From an uncultured Roseovarius sp. (GTDB lineage Bacteria; Pseudomonadota; Alphaproteobacteria; Rhodobacterales; Rhodobacteraceae): a DNA stretch of 38,194 bases. Of the stretch, positions 20,475 to 29,097 are shown in pieces. Position 1 is the first letter of the stretch, and every line of letters begins with the position of its first letter. Both the position numbers and the translations under genes were made by a program. The stretch is taken from positions 1 to 38,194 of the forward strand of contig CAKZYL010000499.1 of the NCBI GenBank assembly GCA_937884705.1, written 5' to 3'. Under the pieces are notes generated by a model, which worked only from the letters and a program-made list of their open reading frames with translations, ran no database searches and had not been told where the DNA came from.

Positions 20475-21188
20475 ATGACCAAGCGAACTCATCCTTCTGG
20501 TGCGCCCTGGCGTAACTTTTACGGGCGCACCAAAGGCAAGACGCTGCGAAAGTCGCAAGAGATCTATCTGGATGAGGATCTGGCCAAGCTCTCGCCCGGG
20601 CCGGTGGATTGGGACATCAACCCAGATCGCCAGCCGCTTGACCTCAAAGATATTTTCGATGGCCGCGATGTGTGGCTGGAGATTGGCTTTGGCGGCGGTG
20701 AGCACATGGTGCACCAGGCCGCCCTGTCGCCCAAGGTGGGGATCATCGGGTGTGAGCCGTACATCAACGGCGTGGCCATGCTTCTGGGTAAAATCCGCGA
20801 GGCGGAGTGCGATAACATCCGTATACACCCCGGAGATGTGCGTGATCTCTTTGATGTGCTGCCTGACGCATCCATCGCCAAGGCTTTCCTGCTGTATCCT
20901 GATCCATGGCCAAAGAAGCGCCACCATCGGCGGCGTTTTGTGACGCGTGAATATCTGGAGCCGTTGTCGCGCGTGTTGCAGCAAGGGGCAGAGTTTCGCG
21001 TGGCGACCGACATACCTGATTACGTGCGCCAAGCCTTAGAAGAGGTCCCAAAGCACGGGTTTTCATGGGCTGCGGAACGACCGCAAGATTGGCGCGTGGC
21101 CTGGCCGGATTGGACCCGTACTCGGTACGAAGCCAAAGCCCTGCGGGAAGGGCGCGTGCCGCATTATCTGACGTTTTTCAAAGACTAA
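20475..21188 (+). CDS. trmB: tRNA (guanine-N7-)-methyltransferase TrmB
   Basis: A 237-residue Rossmann-fold methyltransferase forming m7G46 in tRNA variable loops. The SAM motif is EIGFGGGEHMVHQA. The family-specific blocks are FLLYPDPWPKKRHHRRRF and the C-terminal TRYEAKALREGR. The N-terminus NFYGRTKGKTLRKSQ is the usual basic extension of alphaproteobacterial TrmB. It lies 71 bp after metK and is convergent with the argE-like gene. Between metK and trmB is a single consensus DnaA 9-mer (20436-20444), which I regard as chance. Confidence 0.95.
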   Translation: MTKRTHPSGAPWRNFYGRTKGKTLRKSQEIYLDEDLAKLSPGPVDWDINPDRQPLDLKDIFDGRDVWLEIGFGGGEHMVHQAALSPKVGIIGCEPYINGVAMLLGKIREAECDNIRIHPGDVRDLFDVLPDASIAKAFLLYPDPWPKKRHHRRRFVTREYLEPLSRVLQQGAEFRVATDIPDYVRQALEEVPKHGFSWAAERPQDWRVAWPDWTRTRYEAKALREGRVPHYLTFFKD

Positions 21189-21236
21189 GGGCAGAACTCC
21201 TGCGCCTTTTCGCGACCGGGAACGGCCCGATTGCGG

Positions 21237-22391
21237 TCAAAGGCGATTGCCAAGACGCTCCAGCATACCGAGGCACAAAGCGAGCTGGTCGATTTCCACG
21301 TATTCATCGGCCTTGTGCGCCTGTTCAATCGACCCAGGGCCGCAAATCGCCACGGACATGCCGGCCTGTTGAAAGAGCCCGGCTTCGGTGCCGAAGGCCA
21401 CCAGGTCCGTCCCGTTTGCGCCGGTCAGCTCCATCACCAGATCCCGCGCTTCATTCTCTACCGTAGGCAGCAACCCTTCCACTTCGGCGAGGACTTCGGT
21501 GGTGATCGTAGCATCGGGATCCACGTTGTGCATCGCAGGCAACAAAATATCCTGGCACAGCTTGTTGAGCGCGTCATGTACAAAGGCCGCATCTGATGGG
21601 TGTACCGGTCGCATGTCCCACGCCACGGTGGCGCGATCCGGGATCACATTGTGGGCGACGCCACCACTCAGCGATCCAGTGCTCAGCGTGGTCCAGGGCG
21701 GGGTGAAGTTTGACCCTTGAGGCACACGGGCGCGCAGCTCAGCTTTCAATGCGATGATTTTGTTTACAAACTGGGCCGCATACTCCACCGCATTCACGCC
21801 CAGATCAGGGGCAGATCCATGCCCGGCCAACCCTGTGAAATAGGTTGTGTACTCATAACAGCCTTTGTGCCCGTCGATGACTTGCATGAGCGTGGGTTCA
21901 CCAACAATGGCAAGCGACGGGGCGACGCCCAGCTGTTCGAGGCTTTTCACGAGCTTTTGGGCCCCAAAACACCCGGTTTCTTCGTCATAGGTATAGGCGA
22001 AATGAATGGGGCGATCTTTGACCTGCGCGGCGTAATGGGGCGCCATCACCGTAGCGGCGGCCACAAACCCTTTCATGTCGCAGGACCCGCGGCCGTAGAG
22101 CCGGGTATCTTTCTGGATCATAGAAAAGGGATCAGACGCCCAAACCTGATCTTGCACGGGCACCACATCCGTGTGACCGGAGAGCACGATGCCGCCATCA
22201 ACGTCCGGCCCTATAGTGCCAAAAAGATTGGCTTTTTCGCCTGTCTCGTCATGGAAAATCTTGACGCTTGCACCGGCATCTTCCAAGCGTTGCGCGAGAT
22301 AGGCGATAATGTCGAGATTGCTGTCGCTTGATATCGTGGGATAGGCAATCAGATCGCCCAGCATGTCTTGGGTTTGGGTCAGTGTATCCAT
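21237..22391 (-). CDS. argE: acetylornithine deacetylase (ArgE-type M20 metallopeptidase)
   Basis: A 384-residue M20-family deacylase from the ATG at 22391. The open frame reaching 22472 runs into the RNase P RNA and is rejected. Metal-site motifs are SGHTDVVPV, GRGSCDMKG and the catalytic DEETGCFGAQKL. A dimerisation domain occupies about residues 170-285 (GHKGCYEYTTYFTGLAGHGS). ArgE hydrolyses N-acetylornithine to ornithine in linear arginine synthesis. Many alphaproteobacteria use ArgJ instead, so the true substrate may be another N-acyl amino acid or dipeptide. It is 36 bp downstream of rnpB on the same strand. Confidence 0.85.
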   Translation of the reverse strand: MDTLTQTQDMLGDLIAYPTISSDSNLDIIAYLAQRLEDAGASVKIFHDETGEKANLFGTIGPDVDGGIVLSGHTDVVPVQDQVWASDPFSMIQKDTRLYGRGSCDMKGFVAAATVMAPHYAAQVKDRPIHFAYTYDEETGCFGAQKLVKSLEQLGVAPSLAIVGEPTLMQVIDGHKGCYEYTTYFTGLAGHGSAPDLGVNAVEYAAQFVNKIIALKAELRARVPQGSNFTPPWTTLSTGSLSGGVAHNVIPDRATVAWDMRPVHPSDAAFVHDALNKLCQDILLPAMHNVDPDATITTEVLAEVEGLLPTVENEARDLVMELTGANGTDLVAFGTEAGLFQQAGMSVAICGPGSIEQAHKADEYVEIDQLALCLGMLERLGNRL

Positions 22392-22427
22392 GACGCGAAG
22401 GTGCTGCCAACGCGGGCGATGGTCAAG

Positions 22428-22807
22428 CGCGGAGAACCTGTAAGCCGGATTCTGTCCTGGGGTTGCCCCCATGGATGACCATTCATCTGCGCGCGCGGTT
22501 GCCTGCGCGCTCTAGCTGCCAACCCGAACCGCTGGGCCAAGGCTGGCCCGCATGCGGTTCCTATTCGGCATTGCTCCCGGTGGGGCTTGCCATGCCGGTC
22601 CGGTTGCCCGTCCCGCGGTGGGCTCTTACCCCACCGTTTCACCCTTACCCAAGCGTGTCGCGTCAGCGATGCGCGGGGCGGTTTGATTTCTGTGGCGCTT
22701 TCCCTCGGGTTGCCCCGGCCGGGCGTTACCCGGCACCGTTGCCTTGTGGAGTCCGGACTTTCCTCGCATCTGACTGGGCCAAACACGCGGCCATCCAGTT
22801 CTCCGCG
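22428..22807 (-). ncRNA. rnpB: RNase P RNA, class A
   Basis: About 380 bases on the minus strand forming the catalytic RNA of RNase P for tRNA 5' processing. The ends pair as P1 over at least ten bases (CGCGGAGAAC near 22807 with GTTCTCCGCG near 22428). The universally conserved core is present: GAGGAAAGTCCGGACTC close to the 5' end and ACAGAATCCGGCTTA close to the 3' end, together making P4. Internal GGTAAGAGCCCACC and GGCAACCCC-type loops match alphaproteobacterial examples. The protein subunit gene rnpA is not here. Exact ends are by P1 pairing. Confidence 0.96.
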
Positions 22808-22814
22808 CGGGGCT

Positions 22815-22843
22815 GGACTACGCCGATCATACGGTACGGTCAA
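22815..22843 (-). promoter_or_regulatory. predicted rnpB promoter inside the end of the ampD-like gene
   Basis: On the minus strand TTGACC (22843-22838), 17-bp spacer, TAGTCC (22820-22815). The -10 box ends 7 bp before the RNase P RNA 5' end inferred from P1 pairing. The -35 covers the last codons of the upstream amidase gene, whose stop codon is at 22829-22827. Confidence 0.6.
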
Positions 22844-23513
22844 TCCCGAAGCGGTGCGCCAGGTTGGCCATCATGGCCTTGTCCACTGTGTCAGGCCCAG
22901 ATGTCGCCCCCGCGTTCATTGGGCGAAACCTCTGCCGAAAAGCGTCCAAAACAACCGCTTCACCTTCGTCCGTTGGGTAGCCAAAGGTCGACGCGCTGGT
23001 CAGGAAGTTTGCAGTGTTTTGTGCCGAGCTATCAGGCCAAACCGAGAGGCCCGCCAAGGCCAGCCTTCGCCAATCAAAGCGACGGCCCGGGTCGGCCTTG
23101 CGCGTGGGGGCAAAATCGGAGTGCCCGATGACCCCGTGTTTGGGAATGGCCCACCTTTTCATGATCTGCGGTAGCAGAGCCTCCAAGGCATCCATCTGAG
23201 GCGCGGAAAAGGGCGTCGTGCCACGGTTGGAAAGCTCAATCCCGATGGAGCGGGAATTGACGTCAGATTGGCCTCGCCAGGAGCCTTGCCCTGCATGCCA
23301 GGCCCTGCGGTCTTCTTTCACGAGTTGCAGCAGTTCACCCTGATCAGAGATAAGGTAATGCGCCGACACTTCCGCGCCCGGGTCGCAAAGCCGTTGCAAA
23401 GCTTCGTCACAAGACGCCATTTCTGTGTAGTGAAGCACGATGAGCTCTGGTTGCAAACTGTTCCGCCGTTCCCCGAAATTCGGTGATGGGTGCCAACGGA
23501 CATTGAGGCTCAC
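22827..23513 (-). CDS. N-acetylmuramoyl-L-alanine amidase (AmpD-like)
   Basis: A 228-residue amidase_2 domain protein. The zinc ligands are His28 in IVLHYTEM and the His and Asp of GHSDFAPTRKADPG, matching His34, His154 and Asp164 of E. coli AmpD. It would release the peptide from anhydro-muropeptides during wall recycling. No signal peptide is visible, consistent with a cytosolic AmpD rather than AmiD. It starts with GTG 7 bp after the upstream lipoprotein stop and lacks a clear Shine-Dalgarno, so coupling is likely. The extra C-terminal 40-50 residues (FGYPTDEGEAVVLDAFRQRF) form a small peptidoglycan-binding-like extension common in AmiD/AmpD relatives. Confidence 0.9.
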   Translation of the reverse strand: MSLNVRWHPSPNFGERRNSLQPELIVLHYTEMASCDEALQRLCDPGAEVSAHYLISDQGELLQLVKEDRRAWHAGQGSWRGQSDVNSRSIGIELSNRGTTPFSAPQMDALEALLPQIMKRWAIPKHGVIGHSDFAPTRKADPGRRFDWRRLALAGLSVWPDSSAQNTANFLTSASTFGYPTDEGEAVVLDAFRQRFRPMNAGATSGPDTVDKAMMANLAHRFGIDRTV

Positions 23514-23519
23514 GCGCGG

Positions 23520-24260
23520 TTAGCCGTTTGTGGCGTTGCGAAACGGGGCCGGGTTCCAGTTGCAGGCAAATCCATCGCCATCAGGGTCAAGACCAAGCCT
23601 GTCGCGATCCGGTCCGCCCCGTTCGAGGAAATCCTGTTGCGCGCGATCCGGAGAGCCGTATTCAGCGCAATTTCTGGCAAACCGGGCGTCTTGATTGATG
23701 CCCACACGCTTGTAGATGCGGGTGCCCACCGGATGCGTGGTCGACAGGGCATAGGCCACGATATTGGGCCTTGGATCGTCGACGCGATCGGGCAGGGCCG
23801 TGGGCTGTACCACCTGATACTGCGCTCTATTTTGTTCAATGAGAGCGGCATCGCTTTCGATCGAGCGCACGTTATCCACCGCTTCAAAATCGTTTTCAAC
23901 AGAGATCCCCGCCGCGCTTTCCACGGTCTGCGGCGCAGGGTTTGAGGGGCTGGCCTGCAGTGGCTGTGTTCCGGAGCTTGAACGCGTGGCCGCCAATGTG
24001 GCCGCTGTCGCATCGGCTATGGTTTGCTGTTCATTTATCGCAGAGAGCGGTGTGCCAACGGTCGCGCTGGTCAGGGACTCTTCGGACAAAGCGGATGCGG
24101 GCGGCAGGGGCGACACTGTGCTAGCGGCGCGTGCCTGTGCTGCTTGCTGGGCCTGATATTCGTTGTAGTCCCCAAAACCAACGCCTGCAGCGCTGTCAGG
24201 AATGTTTGGCGAACACGCTGAAATGGCCAAAAAGGCCAATGGAAACGTTGCGATGCGCAT
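23520..24260 (-). CDS. lipoprotein with C-terminal excalibur-like Ca-binding motif
   Basis: A 246-residue predicted lipoprotein of unknown function. The lipobox is I-S-A-C (Cys16) after a short basic/hydrophobic leader. Residues about 30-150 are low complexity, rich in Ala, Ser, Gln and Thr, and probably disordered or coiled. The C-terminal region holds NCAEYGSPDRAQQDFLE and then LDPDGDGFACNW, a DxDxDGxxC motif typical of the excalibur extracellular calcium-binding domain, with two cysteines likely to be paired. It would sit in the envelope. It is followed at once by the amidase gene, suggesting a shared cell-wall context. Confidence 0.8.
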   Translation of the reverse strand: MRIATFPLAFLAISACSPNIPDSAAGVGFGDYNEYQAQQAAQARAASTVSPLPPASALSEESLTSATVGTPLSAINEQQTIADATAATLAATRSSSGTQPLQASPSNPAPQTVESAAGISVENDFEAVDNVRSIESDAALIEQNRAQYQVVQPTALPDRVDDPRPNIVAYALSTTHPVGTRIYKRVGINQDARFARNCAEYGSPDRAQQDFLERGGPDRDRLGLDPDGDGFACNWNPAPFRNATNG

Positions 24261-24309
24261 GGGTGGCTACTCTGTCTGCTGCTGTGCCAATTTTAATTTT
24301 GCAGAGATA

Positions 24310-25800
24310 TTACCACCATTTTGACGGTTTGGCCAGAAATCCGGCGGCCGTCTCCAAAGTGTAAGCGGTGTTCAGCAAATCGCCTTCTTCCCAAGGACGG
24401 CCAATCAGCTGCAGGCCAAGAGGCAACCCCTGCGCGTCAACGCCCGCGGGCACAGAAATGCCCGGCAAACCCGCGAGATTGACCGTGACCGTGAAGACAT
24501 CGTTGAGATACATGGCCACCGGATCCACGTCTGCCATCTCGCCCAATCCGAAGGCGGCCGAGGGTGTGGCGGGGGTCAGGATGGCATCGACGCCTTCGGC
24601 AAAAACGTCGTCAAAGTCCTTTTTGATCAGCGCCCGAACCTTCCGCGCGCGGTTGTAATAGGCGTCATAAAAGCCGGCTGAGAGGACATATGTTCCGATC
24701 ATCACGCGGCGTTTAACCTCGGCCCCGAAGCCTTCGGCGCGGGTCTTTTCATACATCTCGGTGATGCCGTCGCCTTGCGCCAGTTGCGCGCGATGGCCAT
24801 AGCGCACCCCGTCGTAGCGCGCGAGGTTTGATGAGGCCTCGGCCGGTGCAAGCACGTAATAGGCGGGCAGGGCGTATTTGGTGTGTTTGAGCGAGATATC
24901 CCGGATCTCAGCGCCTGCGTCGCGCAGCATCTCTGTGCCCGATTGCCAGAGCGCTTCGATTTCATCGGGCATGCCATCCATGCGATATTCCTTTGGAATA
25001 CCAATGGTTTTGCCTTTGATGTCGCCGGTGAGCATGGCCTCGAAATTCGGCACTGGCAAATCGGCAGAGGTGCTGTCCTTGGGATCGTGGCCGCACATCG
25101 TCTCAAGCATGATGGCCGCGTCGCGCACGGATTTTGTCATCGGGCCCGCCTGATCCAAGGACGAGGCAAAGGCGACAATGCCCCAACGAGAGCACCGGCC
25201 ATAGGTGGGCTTGATGCCGGTGATGCCGGTGAAGGCGGCGGGCTGACGGATGGAGCCACCGGTATCCGTGCCGGTGGCTGCCAAACAGAGATCGGCCGCC
25301 ACGGCGCTGGCTGATCCGCCTGAGGAGCCGCCCGGCGTCAACGCGGCGTCATCATTGCCCCGGCGCCAGGGGTTGACGGCATTGCCATAAGTTGAGGTCT
25401 CATTTGAAGAGCCCATGGCGAACTCATCCATGTTGAGCTTGCCCAGCATGATCGCGCCTGCATCAAAGAGGTTCTGGCTCACCGTGCTTTCATATTCGGG
25501 TTTGAAGCCGTTGAGGATTGCGCTGGCGGCCTGGCTGGGCACGCCTTTGGTGCAGAAAAGGTCCTTGATGCCGATTGGTACGCCGCACATGGCGGGGGCC
25601 TCTTCGCTCCCTTGCAGTCGCGCCTCGGCGGCTTTGGCCTGTTCCATCGCGATCTCGGGCGTGTGATGCACGAACGCGTTCAGCGCGCCCGCGTCCTCCA
25701 CTGCCTTCAGGCAGGCCTCGGTCAGTTCCGTGGCCGTAATCTCGCCCGAGCGCAGCCGATCGCGGGCCTCGGATATGGTCAGGGTGTTTAGCTCACTCAT
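24310..25800 (-). CDS. gatA: Asp-tRNA(Asn)/Glu-tRNA(Gln) amidotransferase subunit A
   Basis: A 496-residue amidase-signature enzyme that supplies ammonia from glutamine for transamidation of Glu-tRNA(Gln) or Asp-tRNA(Asn). The Ser-cisSer-Lys triad is Lys79 (PIGIKDLF), Ser159 (TPGGSSGGS) and Ser183 ([11 protein letters not shown]). Length is standard for GatA. It begins 3 bp after gatC. gatB is not in the window, which is common in this family where gatCA and gatB are close but separate. Confidence 0.96.
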   Translation of the reverse strand: MSELNTLTISEARDRLRSGEITATELTEACLKAVEDAGALNAFVHHTPEIAMEQAKAAEARLQGSEEAPAMCGVPIGIKDLFCTKGVPSQAASAILNGFKPEYESTVSQNLFDAGAIMLGKLNMDEFAMGSSNETSTYGNAVNPWRRGNDDAALTPGGSSGGSASAVAADLCLAATGTDTGGSIRQPAAFTGITGIKPTYGRCSRWGIVAFASSLDQAGPMTKSVRDAAIMLETMCGHDPKDSTSADLPVPNFEAMLTGDIKGKTIGIPKEYRMDGMPDEIEALWQSGTEMLRDAGAEIRDISLKHTKYALPAYYVLAPAEASSNLARYDGVRYGHRAQLAQGDGITEMYEKTRAEGFGAEVKRRVMIGTYVLSAGFYDAYYNRARKVRALIKKDFDDVFAEGVDAILTPATPSAAFGLGEMADVDPVAMYLNDVFTVTVNLAGLPGISVPAGVDAQGLPLGLQLIGRPWEEGDLLNTAYTLETAAGFLAKPSKWW

Positions 25801-25803
25801 CGC

Positions 25804-26091
25804 TCATTCCACCACTTTGGGCACGGCAAAAAAGCCCTCACGGGCATCGGGGGCATTCTTAAGCACCTTGGATTGCTGATCGCCGTCGCTTACCTCATCA
25901 TCCCGGCGCTTCAGGCGCATGGGCGTGACCGAGGTCATGGGCTCTACACCGTCAATATCGACCTCGCCCAATTGTTCTATGAACCCAAGGATGGCATTGA
26001 ACTCTTCCGCCAATACGGGAAGATCGGCATCATCCACTTCGATGCGGGCCAGCTTCGCCACGCGGGCGGCGGTTTGGGTGTCAATGGACAT
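25804..26091 (-). CDS. gatC: Asp-tRNA(Asn)/Glu-tRNA(Gln) amidotransferase subunit C
   Basis: A 95-residue GatC, the belt subunit that wraps and stabilises GatA-GatB. The N-terminal helix TAARVAKLARIEVDD, the linker VDIDGVEPMTSV and the C-terminal APDAREGFFAVPKVVE are family hallmarks. An AGGAG ribosome-binding site precedes the ATG. It is cotranscribed with gatA, three bases between them. Confidence 0.95.
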   Translation of the reverse strand: MSIDTQTAARVAKLARIEVDDADLPVLAEEFNAILGFIEQLGEVDIDGVEPMTSVTPMRLKRRDDEVSDGDQQSKVLKNAPDAREGFFAVPKVVE

Positions 26092-26147
26092 CGGCGTGCT
26101 CCTGATTTTGGCCTTATCTCTTGGCGTCGTCCTGATGTTGCGTTCGT

Positions 26148-26810
26148 TTAGCCCTGCGTCGGGATGCGCGCAAGCATGTGACGGCGGTAAACCTCAATCA
26201 TCCAGCCCAGCATGATCGCGTTGAGAATGTGCCAGGCGAAATGAGTGCCTAATGGGATCGTCTCGCAGAGCGGTTGATCCAGGGACCGCATGGTGATCGA
26301 CACCATCAAAATGGCCACGCCAATGAGCAAACCTTTTGCCGTTGCCGGGTGTTTGCGCAGCAGGAAAACACCGTAAAGCGCAATGAGCAGCGCGACCGAC
26401 AGGTAGGAGGCAGATACGCCGAGAAGTGGCAAATATGAGAACACTGGCGTCACAAGCGCCGCAAACGGGAAAAACGCCAGCACGGATGCACCGGACCAAA
26501 GAGAGGAAAGGCCGAGGTAATCGCGGCTGGCGGCAAAAAGATAGAGCAGGATAAAGAGCAAAATCGCGCCCACATCTGCCAAACCCGACCACCCGTTGGC
26601 ATGGGTGTGAAAGAGAAAACTGCCCACGCCGATGCCCGCGAGGACAAACACCAAAGCCCAGGCAATCGGCAGCGACGTGTCGCGCAACCGGTAGGCCATA
26701 AAAGCGGCAGCAAACAGGAATGCGGCATTGGTCAGCGCGTTGATCGGCTCTGCCCAGTAGCTGGGGTCGAGCCGTTCACAATAGATATCGACGCTTTCAG
26801 TCCATTCCAT
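26148..26810 (-). CDS. ceramidase-family (CREST superfamily) integral membrane hydrolase
   Basis: About 220 residues with seven hydrophobic segments and the alkaline-ceramidase pattern: an N-terminal DIYCERLDPSYWAEPINALTN block, SFLFHTHANGWSGLADVG after helix 3 (zinc His and Asp), and GTHFAWHILNA in the last helix. These His and Asp residues are the proposed zinc ligands of this superfamily, which hydrolyses amide bonds in lipids in the membrane. The bacterial substrate is unknown. I chose the ATG at 26810; a TTG at 26837 adds nine residues and is possible. It is 56 bp upstream of gatC on the same strand. Confidence 0.82.
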   Translation of the reverse strand: MEWTESVDIYCERLDPSYWAEPINALTNAAFLFAAAFMAYRLRDTSLPIAWALVFVLAGIGVGSFLFHTHANGWSGLADVGAILLFILLYLFAASRDYLGLSSLWSGASVLAFFPFAALVTPVFSYLPLLGVSASYLSVALLIALYGVFLLRKHPATAKGLLIGVAILMVSITMRSLDQPLCETIPLGTHFAWHILNAIMLGWMIEVYRRHMLARIPTQG

Positions 26811-26986
26811 GCGGTTTTCGCTTTCTTCCTGGGTCAAGCTTGATAAAGCGTCCGGCCTTTACCCAGAGACATCAGATAAAGTCCGGGCGCGCTATGTTCA
26901 TACGGCGCGCTGCATGCGGCCAAAAGCTGTGATTTAGGTTTTGGGTCGAATGCATTAGGGTCATGGCCAAAGATAGGGAGGATAGG

Positions 26987-27679
26987 ATGAAAATCACTTG
27001 GCTTGGACATGGGTCATTTCGGATTGAGATTGGTGAACAGGTTTTGCTGCTTGATCCATGGCTTTCTGGGAACCCCATGTTGCCGGAGGTAAGCCATGAT
27101 GCCGCCGTGGCGGGCGCCACCCATATCCTCCTGACGCATGCGCATTTTGATCATGTGGCCGATACGTTGGATCTGTCCCGCAAGCTCCATGTTCCCGTGG
27201 TTGGGCAGTATGATCTGCTGTCCTTTTGGGAAGAGCATGAAGGCATCGCCACCGTGGGCTTTAACAAAGGCGGCACGGTGGATCTTGGCGGGGTGCACGT
27301 GACGATGGTGCACGCGGTTCATTCTACGAGTTTCGGCACGGAAAATGGCCCCAATGTGCCCGGCACGGAATGCGGGTTTATTATCGCCGGTGAGGGGCAT
27401 ACCATTTACGCCAGCGGGGACACCGATGTGATGGCGGATATGAAGATCTTCAACGATCTGCACGCGCCCGATATCGGCATTCTCTGCGCTGGCGGGCACT
27501 TCACGATGGACATGAAACGCGCCGCCTTTGCCGCCAAAACCTTCTTTGATTTCAAGACGGTGATCCCGTGCCATTACAAGACCTTCCCTATCCTGGAGCA
27601 ATCTGCCGACGCGCTGGTCGCGGGCCTGCCGGGCGTCAATGTAATCGAGCCTGAGGTCATGGAAGCCATTGAGATCTAG
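26987..27679 (+). CDS. UPF0173 metal-dependent hydrolase
   Basis: A 230-residue metallo-beta-lactamase-fold protein of the UPF0173/YtkL group, from the ATG at 26987 with GGGAGG upstream; an ATG 24 bp earlier is less likely. The metal motif is THAHFDHVAD. The GDTDVMADM Asp, the GGHFTMDMKRA segment and the CHYKTFP histidine complete the site. The substrate is unknown and the protein is presumably cytosolic. It is divergent from the ceramidase-like gene and convergent with tadA. Confidence 0.9.
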   Translation: MKITWLGHGSFRIEIGEQVLLLDPWLSGNPMLPEVSHDAAVAGATHILLTHAHFDHVADTLDLSRKLHVPVVGQYDLLSFWEEHEGIATVGFNKGGTVDLGGVHVTMVHAVHSTSFGTENGPNVPGTECGFIIAGEGHTIYASGDTDVMADMKIFNDLHAPDIGILCAGGHFTMDMKRAAFAAKTFFDFKTVIPCHYKTFPILEQSADALVAGLPGVNVIEPEVMEAIEI

Positions 27680-27745
27680 GCCTGATCGGCTCAATCTTTT
27701 CGCAAGTACCCTCGGCCACCAAGGCCGCTGGAATACAAAATTCTG

Positions 27746-28195
27746 TCACCGGCGGTCGGCAAAGAACGCTTTCAGCAAAGCCTCGCATTCCTCTGCGGCA
27801 ATGCCATCATAGACCTCCGGGCTGTGGTGGCATTGCGGGTGCTCAAACACCCGCGCGCCATGCAGAACGCCACCCGATTTTGGGTCCGCCGCACCGAAAT
27901 ACAGACGATTGATGCGCGCCGCGGCGATCGCGCCGGCGCACATGGGGCAGGGCTCCAGCGTGACGTAGAGATCGTGACCAATGAGCCGTTCCATCTCCAG
28001 AACCTCGCAAGCGGCGCGAATGGCCAGCATTTCGGCATGGGCTGTGGGGTCGTTGAGTGCTCGCGTTTCATTGCCTGCGCGCGCGATGACCCGGCCCTTT
28101 CCGTTCACCACGACCGCGCCCACGGGCACCTCGCCGCGGTCCCCGGCCTGTCGCGCCTCCTCTAGGGCTGCATCCATGAAAGATAGAAACGCCAT
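27746..28195 (-). CDS. tadA: tRNA-specific adenosine deaminase TadA
   Basis: A 149-residue zinc deaminase converting A34 to inosine in tRNA-Arg(ACG). The zinc and catalytic motifs are HAE in TAHAEMLAI and PCPMC in LEPCPMCAGAI. The conserved tRNA-binding segments (ADPKSGGVLHG) are present. I take the ATG at 28195; the open frame extends to 28264 but that part overlaps the start of the divergent rluB. Only about 60 bp separate the two starts. Confidence 0.94.
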   Translation of the reverse strand: MAFLSFMDAALEEARQAGDRGEVPVGAVVVNGKGRVIARAGNETRALNDPTAHAEMLAIRAACEVLEMERLIGHDLYVTLEPCPMCAGAIAAARINRLYFGAADPKSGGVLHGARVFEHPQCHHSPEVYDGIAAEECEALLKAFFADRR

Positions 28196-28257
28196 GGCGC
28201 TGCTTGCCGCGTTTGGAGAGCTTTCGCAAGCGTGGGATATCGGGTAAGCGGCGGGGT

Positions 28258-29073
28258 ATGACACAGCCCCCGCAAAAAAACTCTCCCAAAGGTGACCGGA
28301 TCGCCAAAGTCATTGCGCGCTCTGGCCGGGCCAGCCGACGCGAGGCAGAAAGGCTCATTGAGGCGGGCAAGGTTACGCTCAATGGCAAGTTGGTGGAGCG
28401 GGCGGCGCTCAATGTCACCGAAAAAGATCACATTGAGGTCGATGGTGTCGCGATCAGTGCGCCGGAACCGGCCCGCCTTTGGCTTTATCACAAGCCCACG
28501 GGGTTGGTGACCACGGCCAAGGATGAACAGGGCCGAGCGACGGTCTTTGACGATCTGCCCGAGGATATGCCGCGTGTCATGAGCGTGGGGCGGCTCGATC
28601 TAAATTCGGAAGGCCTGCTGTTGCTGACCAATGATGGCGGGGTGAAACGCAAGCTGGAGCTGCCGTCGACGGGTTGGCTCAGGCGGTATCGCGTGCGCGT
28701 CAAAGGCAGGCCGCAAGACGCCACGCTGGAGCCGCTGCGCCAAGGCTTGGAGCTTGACGGAGAGCGCTTTCAGCCGATGACCGTGACGCTCGATCGCCAA
28801 ACCGGCGCAAATGCTTGGCTAACCGTCGCGCTTAGGGAAGGGCGAAACCGCGAAATACGCCGCGCAATGGACGCGGTGGGGCTGATGGTCAACCGGCTCA
28901 TTCGTGTGTCCTACGGGCCGTTTCAACTGGCGCAATTGAAACCCGGTGAGGTCGAAGAGATCCGCCCGCGGGTGCTCAGAGACCAGCTAGGCCTTGCCCC
29001 TCTCAAAGAAAAACCAACAGGACGGGCTAAGCCCCAGCGACGCCGCAAGCCCAGGAGCACACCGCGCCTTTGA
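28258..29073 (+). CDS. rluB: 23S rRNA pseudouridine synthase, RluB/RsuA type
   Basis: A 271-residue pseudouridine synthase from the ATG at 28258 (GGCGGGG upstream). An N-terminal S4 domain (RIAKVIARSGRASRREAERLI, residues 13-33) is followed by the catalytic domain with GRLDLNSEGLLLLTNDG, whose Asp is the nucleophile. The motif order and basic C-terminal tail (PQRRRKPRS) fit RluB/RluE/RsuA enzymes, most like RluB (U2605 of 23S rRNA). The exact target is inferred. Confidence 0.88.
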   Translation: MTQPPQKNSPKGDRIAKVIARSGRASRREAERLIEAGKVTLNGKLVERAALNVTEKDHIEVDGVAISAPEPARLWLYHKPTGLVTTAKDEQGRATVFDDLPEDMPRVMSVGRLDLNSEGLLLLTNDGGVKRKLELPSTGWLRRYRVRVKGRPQDATLEPLRQGLELDGERFQPMTVTLDRQTGANAWLTVALREGRNREIRRAMDAVGLMVNRLIRVSYGPFQLAQLKPGEVEEIRPRVLRDQLGLAPLKEKPTGRAKPQRRRKPRSTPRL

Positions 29074-29097
29074 CACGGACCATTTGCACCAGGGCGC

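Noticed and set aside
22463-23174. Open frames of about 200 residues on the plus strand over rnpB and the amidase
   Set aside because: They run across the RNase P RNA, which has conserved core sequences and pairing ends, and are not expected to be coding.
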